Of a stretch of DNA of 15,305 nucleotides, positions 1 to 11,400 are shown piece after piece; positions within the stretch are counted from its first letter, which is position 1; each line of letters opens with the position of its first letter. The translations under genes and the position numbers were made by a program. The DNA is from Comamonadaceae bacterium (lineage in GTDB: Bacteria; Pseudomonadota; Gammaproteobacteria; Burkholderiales; Burkholderiaceae): contig CANNNH010000018.1 in the NCBI GenBank assembly GCA_947505915.1, positions 1 through 15,305 on the forward strand. Reading direction: 5' to 3'. The notes below the pieces were generated by a model. The model made no database searches and had not been told where the DNA came from. It saw only the letters and a list, made by a program, of their open reading frames with translations.

Positions 1-369
<369 letters not shown>

Positions 370-385
370 GGCATTGAAGTTTTTT

Positions 386-461
386 AGGGGTATAGCTCAA
401 TTGGCAGAGCGTCGGTCTCCAAAACCGAAGGTTGTAGGTTCGATTCCTACTGCCCCTGCCA
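386..461 (+). tRNA. trpT: tRNA-Trp (anticodon CCA)
   Basis: A complete 76-nt cloverleaf with encoded CCA. The acceptor stem is AGGGGTA (386–392) with TGCCCCT (451–457, one T·G wobble). The D arm uses GCTC/GAGC. The anticodon stem is TCGGT/ACCGA (412–416 and 424–428) around the loop CTCCAAA, which places anticodon CCA at 419–421 and gives Trp. The T arm is GTAGG-TTCGATT-CCTAC. The discriminator is G458 and CCA is at 459–461. The position between tuf and secE is the usual one in betaproteobacteria. It lies so close to tuf that it must be cut out of a longer tuf transcript unless a promoter hides inside tuf. Confidence 0.97.
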
Positions 462-514
462 CCTGAGGGACCCGGCTGCACCGGGCGGACGGTGATGGGA
501 ATAAGTAACAAAGC

Positions 515-549
515 AAGCCCGCCGGGTGTCTCAGACCTCTGGCGGGCTT
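515..549 (+). terminator. Hairpin between tRNA-Trp and secE, possible terminator or processing site
   Basis: AAGCCCGCC (515–523) is perfectly complementary to GGCGGGCTT (541–549), a 9-bp GC-rich stem with a 17-nt loop that itself contains GTCTCAGAC. No proper T-run follows (only TTAAAT), so termination would be weak. It may instead separate or stabilise the tuf–tRNA-Trp RNA from the secE–nusG message. A smaller CCCGG/CCGGG hairpin (471–485) lies just after the tRNA. The stem is seen directly; the function is inferred. Confidence 0.5.
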
Positions 550-552
550 AAA

Positions 553-566
553 TGTCTGAAAAGACA
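553..566 (+). other. Small GAAA-capped hairpin in the secE 5' leader
   Basis: TGTCT (553–557) pairs with AGACA (562–566) around a GAAA loop. It lies 29 nt before the secE start and leaves the AGGAA ribosome-binding site (580–584) free. It is short and may be chance, but GNRA-capped stems recur in two other spacers of this cluster. Confidence 0.3.
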
Positions 567-595
567 GCGTAGAAGAAACAGGAAATTCGGCAAAC

Positions 596-979
596 ATGGC
601 GTCTACTCAAGTTGAAACTGTCAGCACTGTGGCTGACAAGGCCAAGCTGGTGTTGGCGGTCGCGCTCGTGGTGGGCGCGTTGGCGGGTTTTTACCTCGTC
701 GCCAAGCAAGGCCCCATCGCCCAATGGGCTGTGCTGGTTGGCGGCATCGTTGCTGCGCTGGTTGTTTTTGGTATTTCAGAGCCGGGCAAGCAACTGGTGG
801 CCTTTGCCCGCGATGCCTGGCGAGAAGTGAAAAAAGTAGTGTGGCCTACGCGCAAAGAAGCTATTCAGATGACGCTTTACGTGTTCGGCTTTGTTGTCGT
901 CATGGCCTTGTTTTTGTGGCTCACCGACAAGACACTCGAATGGGTGTTTTATGACCTGATACTTGGGTGGAAAAAATAA
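596..979 (+). CDS. secE: Preprotein translocase subunit SecE
   Basis: SecE is the essential small subunit of the SecYEG channel in the inner membrane; it clamps and stabilises SecY. The product is 127 aa, the same length as the three-helix E. coli protein. Hydrophobic helices are visible at about residues 17–36, 44–60 and 92–110. The conserved cytoplasmic amphipathic stretch lies between helices 2 and 3 and includes [20 protein letters not shown] (residues 70–89), with the WPTR signature at 83–86. The ATG at 596 has AGGAA at 580–584, 11 nt upstream. The stop TAA overlaps the nusG ATG by one base (TAATG), so the two are probably translationally coupled. Identity is certain from motif, length and position. 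Confidence 0.97.
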   Translation: MASTQVETVSTVADKAKLVLAVALVVGALAGFYLVAKQGPIAQWAVLVGGIVAALVVFGISEPGKQLVAFARDAWREVKKVVWPTRKEAIQMTLYVFGFVVVMALFLWLTDKTLEWVFYDLILGWKK

Positions 980-1584
980 TGAGCACTCTGAACACGCCCG
1001 TGAAAGCCGAGTTGACCGGCGAAGAAGTCATGGCTTCTTTTTTGCCCGCTCCTGGTATGCAGTGGTATGTGGTTCATGCTTACTCGGGCATGGAAAAAGC
1101 TGTTGAGCGCAACATCGTCGAGCGCATCAACCGCGCCGGTATGCAGTCCAAATTCGGCCGTTTTCTGGTGCCCACCGAAGAAGTGGTTGAGATCAAAAAC
1201 GGCCAAAAGAAAACCACCGAGCGTCGTTTCTTTCCGGGCTATGTGCTCGTTGAAATGGTCATGGATGACGAGAGCTGGCACCTCGTTAAGCACACCAACA
1301 AAGTCACTGGCTTTGTTGGCGGTGCCAAAAACCGCCCGGCCCCCATCTCAGAAGGAGATGTGCGCAAGATCGTCGAGCAGATGCAAGTGGGTACCGAGAA
1401 GCCGCGTCACAAAGTGGAGTTTGAGACCGGTGAGTATGTGCGCGTTAAAGATGGTCCGTTCACTGACTTCAACGGCACGGTCGAAGAAGTCAACTACGAC
1501 AAAAACAAAGTGCGTGTGTCGGTGACGATTTTCGGTCGCGCCACGCCGGTGGAGTTGGAATTCAGTCAGATTGAGAAAACCTGA
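979..1584 (+). CDS. nusG: Transcription termination/antitermination protein NusG
   Basis: NusG binds the RNA polymerase clamp through its NGN domain, suppresses pausing, and contacts Rho or ribosomal S10 through its KOW domain. The product is 201 aa from the ATG at 979. The NGN domain starts near residue 27 ([19 protein letters not shown]) and includes [12 protein letters not shown] and the [17 protein letters not shown] stretch. The KOW domain fills the last 55 or so residues, with [18 protein letters not shown] and the end [17 protein letters not shown]. It is about 20 residues longer than the 181-aa E. coli protein, all at the N-terminus. An in-frame GTG at 967 would add four residues, but the ATG overlapping the secE stop is the better start. 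Confidence 0.97.
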   Translation: MSTLNTPVKAELTGEEVMASFLPAPGMQWYVVHAYSGMEKAVERNIVERINRAGMQSKFGRFLVPTEEVVEIKNGQKKTTERRFFPGYVLVEMVMDDESWHLVKHTNKVTGFVGGAKNRPAPISEGDVRKIVEQMQVGTEKPRHKVEFETGEYVRVKDGPFTDFNGTVEEVNYDKNKVRVSVTIFGRATPVELEFSQIEKT

Positions 1585-1636
1585 GCATCGACTCAGAGCA
1601 GTTAAATAAATTTCGCGCTTTGCAACTCGGCGCGGC

Positions 1637-1655
1637 AGGTTCGAAAGAACTTTTT
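1637..1655 (+). terminator. Weak hairpin plus T-run between nusG and rplK
   Basis: AGGTTC (1637–1642) pairs with GAACTT (1647–1652) around a GAAA tetraloop; the pairs are A–T, G·T, then four Watson–Crick. TTTTT (1651–1655) follows at once. The order hairpin then T-run resembles a small rho-independent terminator or attenuator that would let the rplKA message be set apart from secE–nusG. A longer-range CAACTC/GAGTTG pairing (1623–1628 with 1658–1663) encloses it. The stem is short, so efficiency is doubtful. Confidence 0.35.
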
Positions 1656-1675
1656 GAGAGTTGTGTAACCCCCGG

Positions 1676-1716
1676 GGAGCCAGGGCCTAGAGTTCTGGCG
1701 CTTGACCCGCAAGGAG
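1676..1716 (+). promoter_or_regulatory. rplK leader hairpin and Shine-Dalgarno; candidate L1 autoregulatory site
   Basis: GCCAG (1679–1683) pairs with CTGGC (1695–1699) around an 11-nt loop, and GG (1676–1677) can extend it to CT (1701–1702) across one A/G mismatch. The strong Shine-Dalgarno AAGGAG sits at 1711–1716, 6 nt before the rplK ATG. In E. coli the second gene's product, L1, represses the L11 operon by binding a hairpin in the rplK leader that mimics its 23S rRNA site. This hairpin is in the right place for that role. I see the stem directly; the L1 function is inferred from position only. Confidence 0.4.
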
Positions 1717-1722
1717 AAAAGT

Positions 1723-2157
1723 ATGGCGAAAAAAATCGTCGGCTTCGTTAAGCTGCAAGTACCAGCTGGCAAGGCCAACCCGTCCCCCCCGATCGGCCCG
1801 GCACTGGGTCAGCGCGGTCTGAACATCATGGAATTCTGCAAGGCATTCAATGCGCAGACCCAGGGTGTTGAGCCCGGCCTGCCACTGCCTGTGGTGATCA
1901 CGGCTTACGCCGACAAGAGCTTTACCTTCATCATCAAGACGCCACCGGCTGTCACGCTGATCAAGAAAGCCATCAAGCTGGACAAGGGCTCTTCGACGCC
2001 GCACACCGTCAAGGTCGGCAAGATCACCCGCGCTCAGCTCGAGGAAATCGCCAAGCACAAGATGAAAGATTTGACCGCAGCTGATCTTGACGCCGCAGTG
2101 CGCACGATCGCCGGTTCTGCCCGTTCCATGGGCGTTACGGTGGAAGGTGTTGTATGA
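1723..2157 (+). CDS. rplK: 50S ribosomal protein L11
   Basis: L11 binds the GTPase-associated centre of 23S rRNA at the base of the L10–L12 stalk and takes part in factor-dependent GTP hydrolysis and the stringent response. The product is 144 aa (142 in E. coli). The N-terminal domain is typical: [20 protein letters not shown] followed by [20 protein letters not shown], the proline-rich helix where thiazole antibiotics bind. The C-terminal RNA-binding domain ends in the conserved [10 protein letters not shown]. The ATG at 1723 has AAGGAG at 1711–1716. A TTG seven codons upstream lies before this Shine-Dalgarno and is rejected. The stop overlaps the rplA start (ATGA), so the pair is probably translationally coupled. 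Confidence 0.98.
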   Translation: MAKKIVGFVKLQVPAGKANPSPPIGPALGQRGLNIMEFCKAFNAQTQGVEPGLPLPVVITAYADKSFTFIIKTPPAVTLIKKAIKLDKGSSTPHTVKVGKITRAQLEEIAKHKMKDLTAADLDAAVRTIAGSARSMGVTVEGVV

Positions 2158-2849
2158 GCAAGTTGAGCAAACGTCAAAAAGCCCTGGTGGGCAAAGTAGA
2201 CAGCCTCAAGCTGTATCCATTGGTGGATGCCCTGGGCATCGTCAAGGAACACGCTGTCGCGAAGTTCGATGAATCCATCGACGTGGCTGTGCAACTTGGT
2301 GTGGACTCCAAGAAATCCGACCAGGTCGTGCGTGGCGCCGTTGTGCTGCCTAACGGCACTGGTAAGACCGCCCGTGTGGCTGTGTTTGCCCAGGGTGCCA
2401 AAGCTGATGAGGCCCGCGCCGCTGGCGCCGACATCGTCGGCATGGACGATCTGGCTGCCGAGATCAAAGCCGGCAAGATGGACTTCGATGTGGTCATTGC
2501 TTCGCCTGACGCGATGCGCGTGGTCGGAACACTCGGTCAGGTCTTGGGCCCACGCGGTCTGATGCCTAACCCCAAGGTCGGTACTGTCACTCCAGACGTG
2601 GCCACCGCGGTTCGCAATGCCAAAGCTGGTCAGGTTCAGTTCCGCGTTGACAAGGCTGGCATCGTGCACGGCACCATCGGCCGTCGTTCCTTCGACACCG
2701 ACAAGCTGCAGGGCAACCTGGCGGCACTGATCGACGCCTTGAACAAAGCCAAGCCAGCTAGCAGCAAAGGTGTTTACCTGCGCAAAGTGGCTGTTTCGTC
2801 GACCATGGGTGTGGGCGTTCGCGTCGACACACAAACCATCGTCGCTTAA
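2154..2849 (+). CDS. rplA: 50S ribosomal protein L1
   Basis: L1 forms the mobile stalk that guides deacylated tRNA out of the E site, and in E. coli it represses translation of its own operon. The product is 231 aa (234 in E. coli). Family motifs are intact: [19 protein letters not shown] in the second domain, then [20 protein letters not shown], and the C-terminal [12 protein letters not shown]. The ATG at 2154 overlaps the rplK TGA by four bases. Because of this overlap a single repressor site in the rplK leader could control both genes. The TAA at 2847–2849 is followed by a long structured spacer before rplJ rather than a close neighbour. Confidence 0.98.
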   Translation: MSKLSKRQKALVGKVDSLKLYPLVDALGIVKEHAVAKFDESIDVAVQLGVDSKKSDQVVRGAVVLPNGTGKTARVAVFAQGAKADEARAAGADIVGMDDLAAEIKAGKMDFDVVIASPDAMRVVGTLGQVLGPRGLMPNPKVGTVTPDVATAVRNAKAGQVQFRVDKAGIVHGTIGRRSFDTDKLQGNLAALIDALNKAKPASSKGVYLRKVAVSSTMGVGVRVDTQTIVA

Positions 2850-2859
2850 GAGAAAGAAT

Positions 2860-2887
2860 TTTGAGCGGCACGCAAGTGCTTCTCAAA
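2860..2887 (+). other. GCAA-capped hairpin just after rplA
   Basis: TTTGAG (2860–2865) pairs with CTCAAA (2882–2887), and inside it GCAC (2868–2871) pairs with GTGC (2876–2879) around a GCAA tetraloop, with a 2×2 internal loop between the stems. It begins 11 nt after the rplA stop. It could protect the 3' end of the rplKA message or be the first element of the rplJ leader. No T-run follows, so it is not an obvious terminator. Confidence 0.45.
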
Positions 2888-2895
2888 GTGGTGGG

Positions 2896-2991
2896 CTGCC
2901 GGGTTTTCCCGGCAGGTCATCCAGGACCGTTGGCGTGCCGGGGCATGGGTTGAAAGACCCGCACCGGCACTTAATCGAAAGACAGCCAACG
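2896..2991 (+). promoter_or_regulatory. L10-type ribosomal protein leader ahead of rplJ
   Basis: Two structured parts are visible. First is a perfect 8-bp hairpin, CTGCCGGG (2896–2903) with CCCGGCAG (2908–2915), loop TTTT. Second is a branched stem: CGTTGGC (2928–2934) pairs with GCCAACG (2985–2991); GTGCCGG (2935–2941) pairs with CCGGCAC (2964–2970); and GGGT (2947–2950) with ACCC (2957–2960). The 3' side has a 14-nt purine-rich bulge (2971–2984, with GAAAGA), while the 5' side runs on without a gap. In many bacteria the L10(L12)4 complex binds a bulged leader stem of this kind in the rplJ mRNA, mimicking its 23S rRNA site, to repress rplJL. The pairings are seen directly; the assignment follows from them and from the position. 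Confidence 0.75.
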
Positions 2992-3060
2992 CAGATGGCG
3001 TACCCGCTGCTTGAATGGTTTTGCAAGAAATCAAAAAACAGTTGGTCGCTGAATATGAGC

Positions 3061-3092
3061 GTGTTGAAGGCCCTGGCCGACGACACATTTTT
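3061..3092 (+). terminator. Attenuator-like hairpin and T-run abutting the rplJ Shine-Dalgarno
   Basis: GTGTTG (3061–3066) pairs with CGACAC (3081–3086, one T·G wobble). A 2×2 AA/GA internal loop follows, then GGC (3069–3071) pairs with GCC (3076–3078) around CCTG. ATTTTT (3087–3092) follows directly, and the Shine-Dalgarno AAGGAG starts at 3093. Stem plus T-run is the layout of a rho-independent terminator placed just before rplJ. The GCCCTGGC on this hairpin's inner part (3070–3077) can instead pair with GCCGGGGC (2937–2944) in the L10-type stem, which suggests a switch. Function is inferred. Confidence 0.5.
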
Positions 3093-3104
3093 AAGGAGTA
3101 GACC

Positions 3105-3635
3105 TTGAGTCTCAATCGCAGTGAGAAACAAGCCGTCATTGATGAAGTGACTGGCCTCGCAGCTAAAGCTCAAACGCTCGTGATGGCGGAGTACCGTGGC
3201 ATCACGGTCGCTGACATGACTCGTCTGCGCAGCCAAGCCCGCGACAAAGGCGTGAACCTGAGCGTGTTGAAAAACACCCTGGCTCGCCGTGCCGTGGCTG
3301 GAAGCTCATTCGAAGCCTTGTCCGACCAGATGACCGGACCGCTGATCTATGGCTTTTCCGTCGATGCAGTCGCTGCCGCCAAGGTGGTGTCTGACTTCGC
3401 GAAAACCAACGACAAGTTGGTGATTCGCGCAGGTGCCATCAGTGGAAAAGTCCTGGACGTCAACGGCGTCAAGCAATTGGCCAACATCCCTTCGAAAGAA
3501 GTTTTGCTGGCCCAGGTGTGTGGCTTGCTCATGTCGCCCATGTCGCGTACAGCCGTTGTGCTGGGCGCGCTGGCAGCGAAAAAAGGCGGAGCTTCAGAAG
3601 CTTCAGCGCCAGCAGCAGAAGCTGCTGCAGCGTAA
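3105..3635 (+). CDS. rplJ: 50S ribosomal protein L10 (TTG start)
   Basis: L10 is the stalk base: its N-terminal domain binds 23S rRNA beside L11 and its C-terminal helix carries L12 dimers. The product is 176 aa (165 in E. coli). The N-terminus [15 protein letters not shown] is followed by the conserved [21 protein letters not shown] and [11 protein letters not shown]. The end is a low-complexity Ala/Glu tail (about 162–176). TTG at 3105 is the start: AAGGAG (3093–3098) lies 6 nt upstream, no ATG or GTG fits the conserved N-terminus, and the translation matches the family from residue 2. Expression is probably set by the structured leader upstream. The last codons contain a CAGCAGC/GCTGCTG stem (3610–3627) arising from the Ala-rich coding. 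Confidence 0.96.
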   Translation: MSLNRSEKQAVIDEVTGLAAKAQTLVMAEYRGITVADMTRLRSQARDKGVNLSVLKNTLARRAVAGSSFEALSDQMTGPLIYGFSVDAVAAAKVVSDFAKTNDKLVIRAGAISGKVLDVNGVKQLANIPSKEVLLAQVCGLLMSPMSRTAVVLGALAAKKGGASEASAPAAEAAAA

Positions 3636-3665
3636 CTTGTACCCAACTTTTTAGGAAAACAAAAA

Positions 3666-4043
3666 ATGGCATTCGACAAAGACGCATTTTTGACCGCGCT
3701 TGACAGCATGACGGTCCTCGAACTCAACGAACTGGTGAAAGCCATCGAAGAGAAGTTTGGCGTGAGCGCTGCAGCCATGGCTGCACCTGCTGCCGCCGGT
3801 GGTGGTGGTGGCGCCGCTGCAGCTGAAGAGAAGACTGACTTCACCGTCATGCTGCTCGAAGCTGGCGCTAACAAAGTGTCGGTCATCAAGGCTGTGCGCG
3901 AAATCACCGGTCTGGGCCTCAAAGAAGCCAAGGATCTGGTGGACGGCGCTCCCAAAGCAGTCAAAGAAGCCGCTCCAAAGGCTGACGCTGAAGCCGCCAA
4001 GAAGAAGCTCGAAGAAGCTGGCGCGAAAGTCGAACTCAAGTAA
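3666..4043 (+). CDS. rplL: 50S ribosomal protein L7/L12
   Basis: L12 is the multicopy stalk protein that recruits and activates translational GTPases. The product is 125 aa (121 in E. coli). The N-terminal dimerisation and L10-binding domain covers about residues 1–33 (with [20 protein letters not shown]). A flexible Ala/Gly hinge follows at about 34–53, including five consecutive Gly. The C-terminal factor-binding domain runs from about 55 and contains [20 protein letters not shown] and the final [14 protein letters not shown]. The start is ATG 3666 with TAGGA 9 nt upstream. Only 30 nt separate it from rplJ with no terminator, so the two are cotranscribed. The higher dose of L12 needed over L10 would have to come from translation. 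Confidence 0.98.
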   Translation: MAFDKDAFLTALDSMTVLELNELVKAIEEKFGVSAAAMAAPAAAGGGGGAAAAEEKTDFTVMLLEAGANKVSVIKAVREITGLGLKEAKDLVDGAPKAVKEAAPKADAEAAKKKLEEAGAKVELK

Positions 4044-4057
4044 TCCTTGGGTTCACA

Positions 4058-4100
4058 GAGGCTGGAAGACCGGTTTCGGGCTTCCAGCCTTTGGTGTTTC
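4058..4100 (+). terminator. Attenuator-like hairpin after rplL
   Basis: AGGCTGGAAG (4059–4068) is perfectly complementary to CTTCCAGCCT (4081–4090), a 10-bp stem, with CCG/CGG (4070–4072 and 4077–4079) pairing inside. It is followed by TTGGTGTTTC, a broken T-rich stretch. It begins 15 nt after the rplL stop. In E. coli the rplL–rpoB spacer holds a partial terminator that lowers rpoBC expression relative to the ribosomal genes. Position and shape fit that role here, and the imperfect T-run fits partial rather than full termination. Confidence 0.65.
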
Positions 4101-4343
4101 AACGTGTGCAGCGATGCGCTGCAAAGCAGATTGCCCCTCAGTCTTTTTTGCAGTGCTTTCTGACCCCGACTGCAGAAAGCGCCTTGGTTCGGGTGACGTG
4201 CAATGCGTCACCGTCCGCCATGGTTGGTAGTGGCCAACCACCAAGTCTGATTGTTTACGTGGTGTATTCATTCAAGACAGTCGCCAGAGCCAATTCAACC
4301 AGTTTGTTTTAACTCGTTCGTGTCCCATTCAAGCGGAGAACTC
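4101..4343 (+). promoter_or_regulatory. rplL–rpoB spacer with four further hairpins, no gene
   Basis: This rest of the 300-nt spacer codes for nothing recognisable. It contains TGCAGCG/CGCTGCA (4107–4113 and 4117–4123); GTGCTTTCTG/CAGAAAGCGC (4153–4162 and 4173–4182, one T·G); GGTGACG/CGTCACC (4192–4198 and 4206–4212); and TGGTTGG/CCAACCA (4221–4227 and 4234–4240). The second also has a rival pairing, TGCAGT/ACTGCA (4149–4154 with 4169–4174). In E. coli this spacer carries an RNase III cleavage site, so a processing role is plausible. The T6 tract at 4144–4149 does not directly follow a strong stem. I see no convincing promoter. The rpoB Shine-Dalgarno is GGAG at 4335–4338. Confidence 0.6.
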
Positions 4344-8456
<4,113 letters not shown>

Positions 8457-8483
8457 TTCAACAGGAAAGAAAAGGTTCACACC

Positions 8484-11400
8484 ATGAAATCATTACTCGA
8501 CCTGTTCAAGCAATTCACGCCGGATGAGCATTTCGATGCCATCAAAATCGGCATGGCCTCACCAGAGAAGATCCGTTCGTGGTCTTTCGGCGAAGTCAAA
8601 AAGCCTGAAACCATCAACTACCGCACCTTCAAGCCTGAGCGCGACGGTCTTTTTTGCGCCAAGATCTTTGGCCCCATCAAAGACTACGAATGCCTGTGCG
8701 GCAAGTACAAGCGCCTGAAGCACCGCGGTGTCATCTGCGAGAAGTGCGGCGTTGAAGTCACGCAGACCAAGGTTCGCCGCGAGCGCATGGGTCACATCGA
8801 CCTGGCTGCACCGTGCGCGCACATCTGGTTTCTAAAGTCGCTGCCATCGCGTCTGGGCCTGGTGCTCGATATGACGCTGCGCGACATCGAACGCGTGTTG
8901 TACTTTGAAGCCTACGTGGTGACCGACCCCGGCATGACACCGCTGAAAAAATTCAGCATCATGTCCGAAGACGACTACGACACCAAGCGCAAGGAATTCG
9001 GTGATGAGTTCACCGCCAAGATGGGCGCTGAAGGCATCAAGGACCTGCTCGAAGGGCTGGACCTGGACGTCGAAATCGACAAGCTGCGCAATGACCTGAC
9101 CGGCTCCGAAATCAAGATCAAGAAAAACGCCAAGCGTTTGAAATTGATGGAAGCGTTCAAGAAGTCCGGTATCAAGCCGCATTGGATGGTGCTCGACGTG
9201 CTGCCCGTGCTGCCGCCGGACCTGCGTCCGCTGGTGCCGCTGGACGGCGGCCGCTTTGCGACCTCCGACCTGAACGATCTGTACCGCCGCGTCATCAACC
9301 GCAACAGCCGTCTGCGCCGCTTGCTCGAGCTGAAAGCGCCGGAGATCATTGCGCGCAACGAAAAGCGTATGCTGCAAGAAGCCGTGGACAGCTTGCTGGA
9401 CAACGGCCGTCGCGGCAAGGCCATGACCGGCGCCAACAAGCGCGCACTCAAGTCGCTGGCCGACATGATCAAAGGCAAGTCGGGTCGTTTCCGTCAGAAC
9501 TTGCTGGGCAAGCGCGTCGACTATTCGGGTCGTTCCGTTATCACCGTGGGCCCGACGCTCAAGCTGCACCAGTGCGGCTTGCCCAAGCTCATGGCGCTGG
9601 AACTCTTCAAGCCTTTCATCTTTTCGCGCCTCGAAGCCATGGGCATCGCAACCACGATCAAGGCCGCCAAGAAGGAAGTCGAATCCGGCACGCCCGTCGT
9701 GTGGGATATTCTGGAAGAGGTCATCAAAGAGCACCCGGTCATGCTCAACCGTGCGCCTACGCTGCACCGTCTGGGCATCCAGGCGTTTGAGCCGATCCTG
9801 ATCGAAGGCAAAGCCATTCAGTTGCACCCGCTCGTTTGCTCGGCCTTCAACGCCGACTTCGACGGTGACCAGATGGCTGTTCACGTGCCGCTGTCAGTCG
9901 AAGCGCAGATGGAAGCCCGCACCCTGATGCTGGCCTCCAACAACATCCTGTTCCCCGCCAACGGCGAGCCGTCCATCGTGCCGTCGCAAGACGTGGTGCT
10001 GGGTCTGTACTACACCACCCGTGACCGCATCAACGGCAAGGGCGAAGGCCTGATCTTCGCCGACACAGGTGAAGTGCAGCGCGCGTTTGACGCGGGTGAG
10101 GTTGATCTGAACGCCAAGATCAATGTGCGCCTGACCGAGTACGCCAAGGACAAAGAAACCGGTGAGTTCACGCCCTCGACCAAGCTGTGGGAAACCACCG
10201 CCGGCCGTGCGCTGCTCTCCGAGATCCTGCCCAAGGGTTTGCCTTTCTCCAACATTAACAAAGCGTTGAAGAAAAAGGAAATCTCCAAGCTGATCAACGT
10301 GTCTTTCCGCAAGTGCGGTTTGAAAGAGACGGTGGTATTTGCCGACAAGCTCTTGCAAAACGGTTTCCGTCTGGCCACCAAGTCCGGCATCTCAATCTGC
10401 ATCGACGACATGCTGGTGCCTAAAGAAAAGCCGAGCATCATTGAGCGTTCGGAAAAAGAAGTCAAAGAGATCGAGCAGCAATATGTCTCCGGTCTCGTGA
10501 CCTCCGGCGAGCGCTACAACAAGGTGGTGGACATCTGGGGCAAAGCCGGCGACGAAGTCTCCAAGGTGATGATGGCCCAGCTGGCCAAAGAGCGCACCAT
10601 TGACCGTCATGGCAAAGAAGTCGATCAGGAATCGTTCAACTCGATTTACATGATGGCCGACTCCGGCGCCCGCGGCTCTGCAGCGCAGATTCGCCAGCTC
10701 GCCGGTATGCGCGGTTTGATGGCCAAGCCTGACGGCTCGATCATCGAGACCCCAATCACCGCGAACTTCCGCGAAGGTCTGAACGTGCTTCAGTACTTCA
10801 TCTCCACGCACGGTGCGCGTAAAGGCTTGGCTGACACGGCCCTCAAAACCGCCAACTCCGGCTACCTGACACGCCGTCTGTGCGACGTGGTGCAAGACCT
10901 GGTGGTGACCGAAGACGATTGCGGTACAAACGACGGCTCGCTGATGCGCGCCATTGTGGAGGGCGGCGAAACCATCGAATCCCTGCGCGACCGTGTTCTC
11001 GGCCGCACCGTGGTCGAAGATGTGATGCATCCTGAAAACCGCTCGGTGGTCGTCAAGGCCGGCGTGCTGCTCGACGAAGATCTGCTCGACGAACTCGAAG
11101 CCGCCGGCGTCGATGAAGTCAAGGTCCGCACTGCGCTGACCTGTGCCACCCGCTTTGGTCTGTGCGCCAAGTGCTACGGCCGCGACCTGGGTCGTGGCGG
11201 CTTGATCAATACCGGTGAAGCTGTCGGTATCATCGCCGCCCAGTCCATCGGCGAGCCCGGCACACAGCTGACGATGCGCACATTCCACATCGGTGGTGCG
11301 GCTTCGCGTGCAGCAATCGCTTCGAGCGTCGAAGCGAAGTCCAGCGGCAAGATCGGTTTCAACGCGCCAATGCGCTATGTGACCAACGGCAAGAAGGAAC

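Noticed and set aside
1588..1612. Possible rplK promoter (TCGACT and TTAAAT)
   Set aside because: The spacer between the boxes is only 8 nt, and no other pairing of boxes gives 16–18 nt.
2034..2834. 266-aa minus-strand frame opposite rplK/rplA
   Set aside because: Shadow of two certain ribosomal protein genes; no start signal or domain.
3610..3627. Perfect CAGCAGC/GCTGCTG stem at the end of rplJ
   Set aside because: It follows from alternating Ala/Glu codons in the low-complexity tail and has no T-run directly after it.
4251..4343. N-terminal extension of RpoB from TTG 4251
   Set aside because: The added 31 residues have no RpoB similarity and the ATG at 4344 has GGAG at the right distance and the family N-terminus.
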